Source of the DNA: Actinomycetota bacterium | GTDB lineage: Bacteria > Actinomycetota > Acidimicrobiia > Acidimicrobiales > Iamiaceae | Direction of reading: 5' to 3' | NCBI GenBank assembly: GCA_017882935.1 | Contig: JADGOP010000119.1 | Coordinates: 1-7,123, forward strand | Length of the DNA stretch: 7,123 nt | In this document: positions 6,824 through 7,123 of the stretch, in pieces | Numbering within the stretch: position 1 is the first letter of the stretch | Layout of the letters: each line of letters starts with the position of its first letter | Notes under the pieces: model-generated | The model's database searches: none | What the model was told of the DNA's origin: nothing | Seen by the model: the letters and a program-made list of their open reading frames with translations, nothing else | Made by a program: the position numbers and the translations under genes

Positions 6824-7123
6824 CTAGTGCGCTCGGGCGGCGTCGGGGACACGGCGCGAGGGCAGGATCCGGCGGCGCTTCAGCGACAGCGCCGGGCGCT
6901 CGATCACGACGTAGCTCACCGTGGCGATCAGCGTGGTGACGGCCCCCACCCACAGCAGCGCCGGCAGGAAGGGCGCCGAGAAGGACCGGTGGTGGGTGCG
7001 CCGGAGGTACTGGTCGATGACGATGTCCTGCCAGAGGTAGATCCCGTAGGACACCAGGCCGAGCTGGCGCAGGGGGATGCCCGCCAGCACCTTGGGCGAC
7101 ACGCCCCGCCGCAGCGGCCGGAC
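6824..7123 (-). CDS. Acyltransferase-3 family protein, C-terminal fragment (N-terminus beyond window)
   Basis: An open minus-strand frame enters from the right edge and ends at TAG (6826-6824), giving the last 99 residues. It shows the typical end of OafA-like acyltransferases: VRPLRRGVSPKVLAGIPLRQLG, then LVSYGIYLWQD with the SYGIYLW signature, a final membrane segment (LLWVGAVTTLIATVSYVVI), the closing IERP motif, and a short basic tail. Q replaces the H often found after YLW. An internal GTG at 7102 would make a 92-residue ORF, but the homology runs on upstream of it to the window edge, so I treat this as a partial gene. It is probably the first visible gene of the minus-strand block, with 59 bp before the next start. 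Whether it is a second acyltransferase or the other half of the one at 1-992 cannot be decided here. Confidence 0.88.
   Translation of the reverse strand, partial: VRPLRRGVSPKVLAGIPLRQLGLVSYGIYLWQDIVIDQYLRRTHHRSFSAPFLPALLWVGAVTTLIATVSYVVIERPALSLKRRRILPSRRVPDAARAH

Noticed and set aside
4912..6852. 646-residue minus-strand frame overlapping the large GT-C gene
   Set aside because: Low-complexity R/A/G/P-rich product in a different frame from the membrane protein, which has ordered hydrophobic segments and conserved-looking motifs.
6824..7102. A free-standing 92-residue protein starting at GTG 7102
   Set aside because: The frame stays open to the window edge, and upstream residues (VRPLRRG) continue the acyltransferase pattern, so it is the tail of a longer gene.
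1..7123. tRNA, rRNA, CRISPR, insertion sequence, attachment site, defence or toxin genes
   Set aside because: I saw no regularly spaced repeats, no transposase or recombinase motifs and no recognisable RNA gene. Coding sequence accounts for nearly all of the window and is envelope-related.

Overview
The window is GC-rich, with strongly biased third codon positions and long meaningless open frames opposite the real genes. Its gene content is cell-envelope glycan chemistry. The protein types fit a high-GC actinobacterium, possibly of the Acidimicrobiia; that placement is an impression from protein style, not a demonstrated affiliation.

Layout. Positions 1-992 (minus) hold the N-terminal 330 residues of a membrane acyltransferase of the OafA/acyltransferase-3 family, cut by the left edge. 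Positions 993-1197 are a divergent intergenic region with two GC-rich nested stem-loops. Positions 1198-2751 (plus) encode a 517-residue FAD-dependent oxidoreductase of the UDP-galactopyranose mutase / protoporphyrinogen oxidase-like superfamily. It converges on, and overlaps by 18 bp, a minus-strand gene block. In transcription order that block is: the C-terminal 99 residues of an acyltransferase-3 protein (7123-6824, cut by the right edge), a 596-residue GT-C-like membrane protein with an extracytoplasmic C-terminal domain (6764-4974), a polyprenol-phosphate mannosyltransferase-like GT2 enzyme (4901-4155), and a 474-residue ArnT/GT39-like membrane glycosyltransferase (4158-2734).

How the genes may work together (inference). 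The GT2 enzyme would make a polyprenyl-phosphate sugar at the inner face of the membrane. The GT-C proteins would use lipid-phosphate sugars on the outer face, and the acyltransferase(s) would O-acylate a surface glycan or lipid. The FAD enzyme may make or modify an unusual sugar or lipid precursor, but its substrate cannot be read from the sequence. The GT2 and the 474-residue GT-C overlap by 4 nt (GTGA), which suggests translational coupling and a shared task.

I see no rRNA, tRNA, CRISPR array, insertion sequence, phage gene or defence gene. Nothing here is clearly a new type of system. The points most worth a second look are the structured divergent intergenic region, the FAD enzyme of uncertain substrate, the GT-C protein with an extra C-terminal domain, and the way the two acyltransferase fragments at the window ends complement each other.
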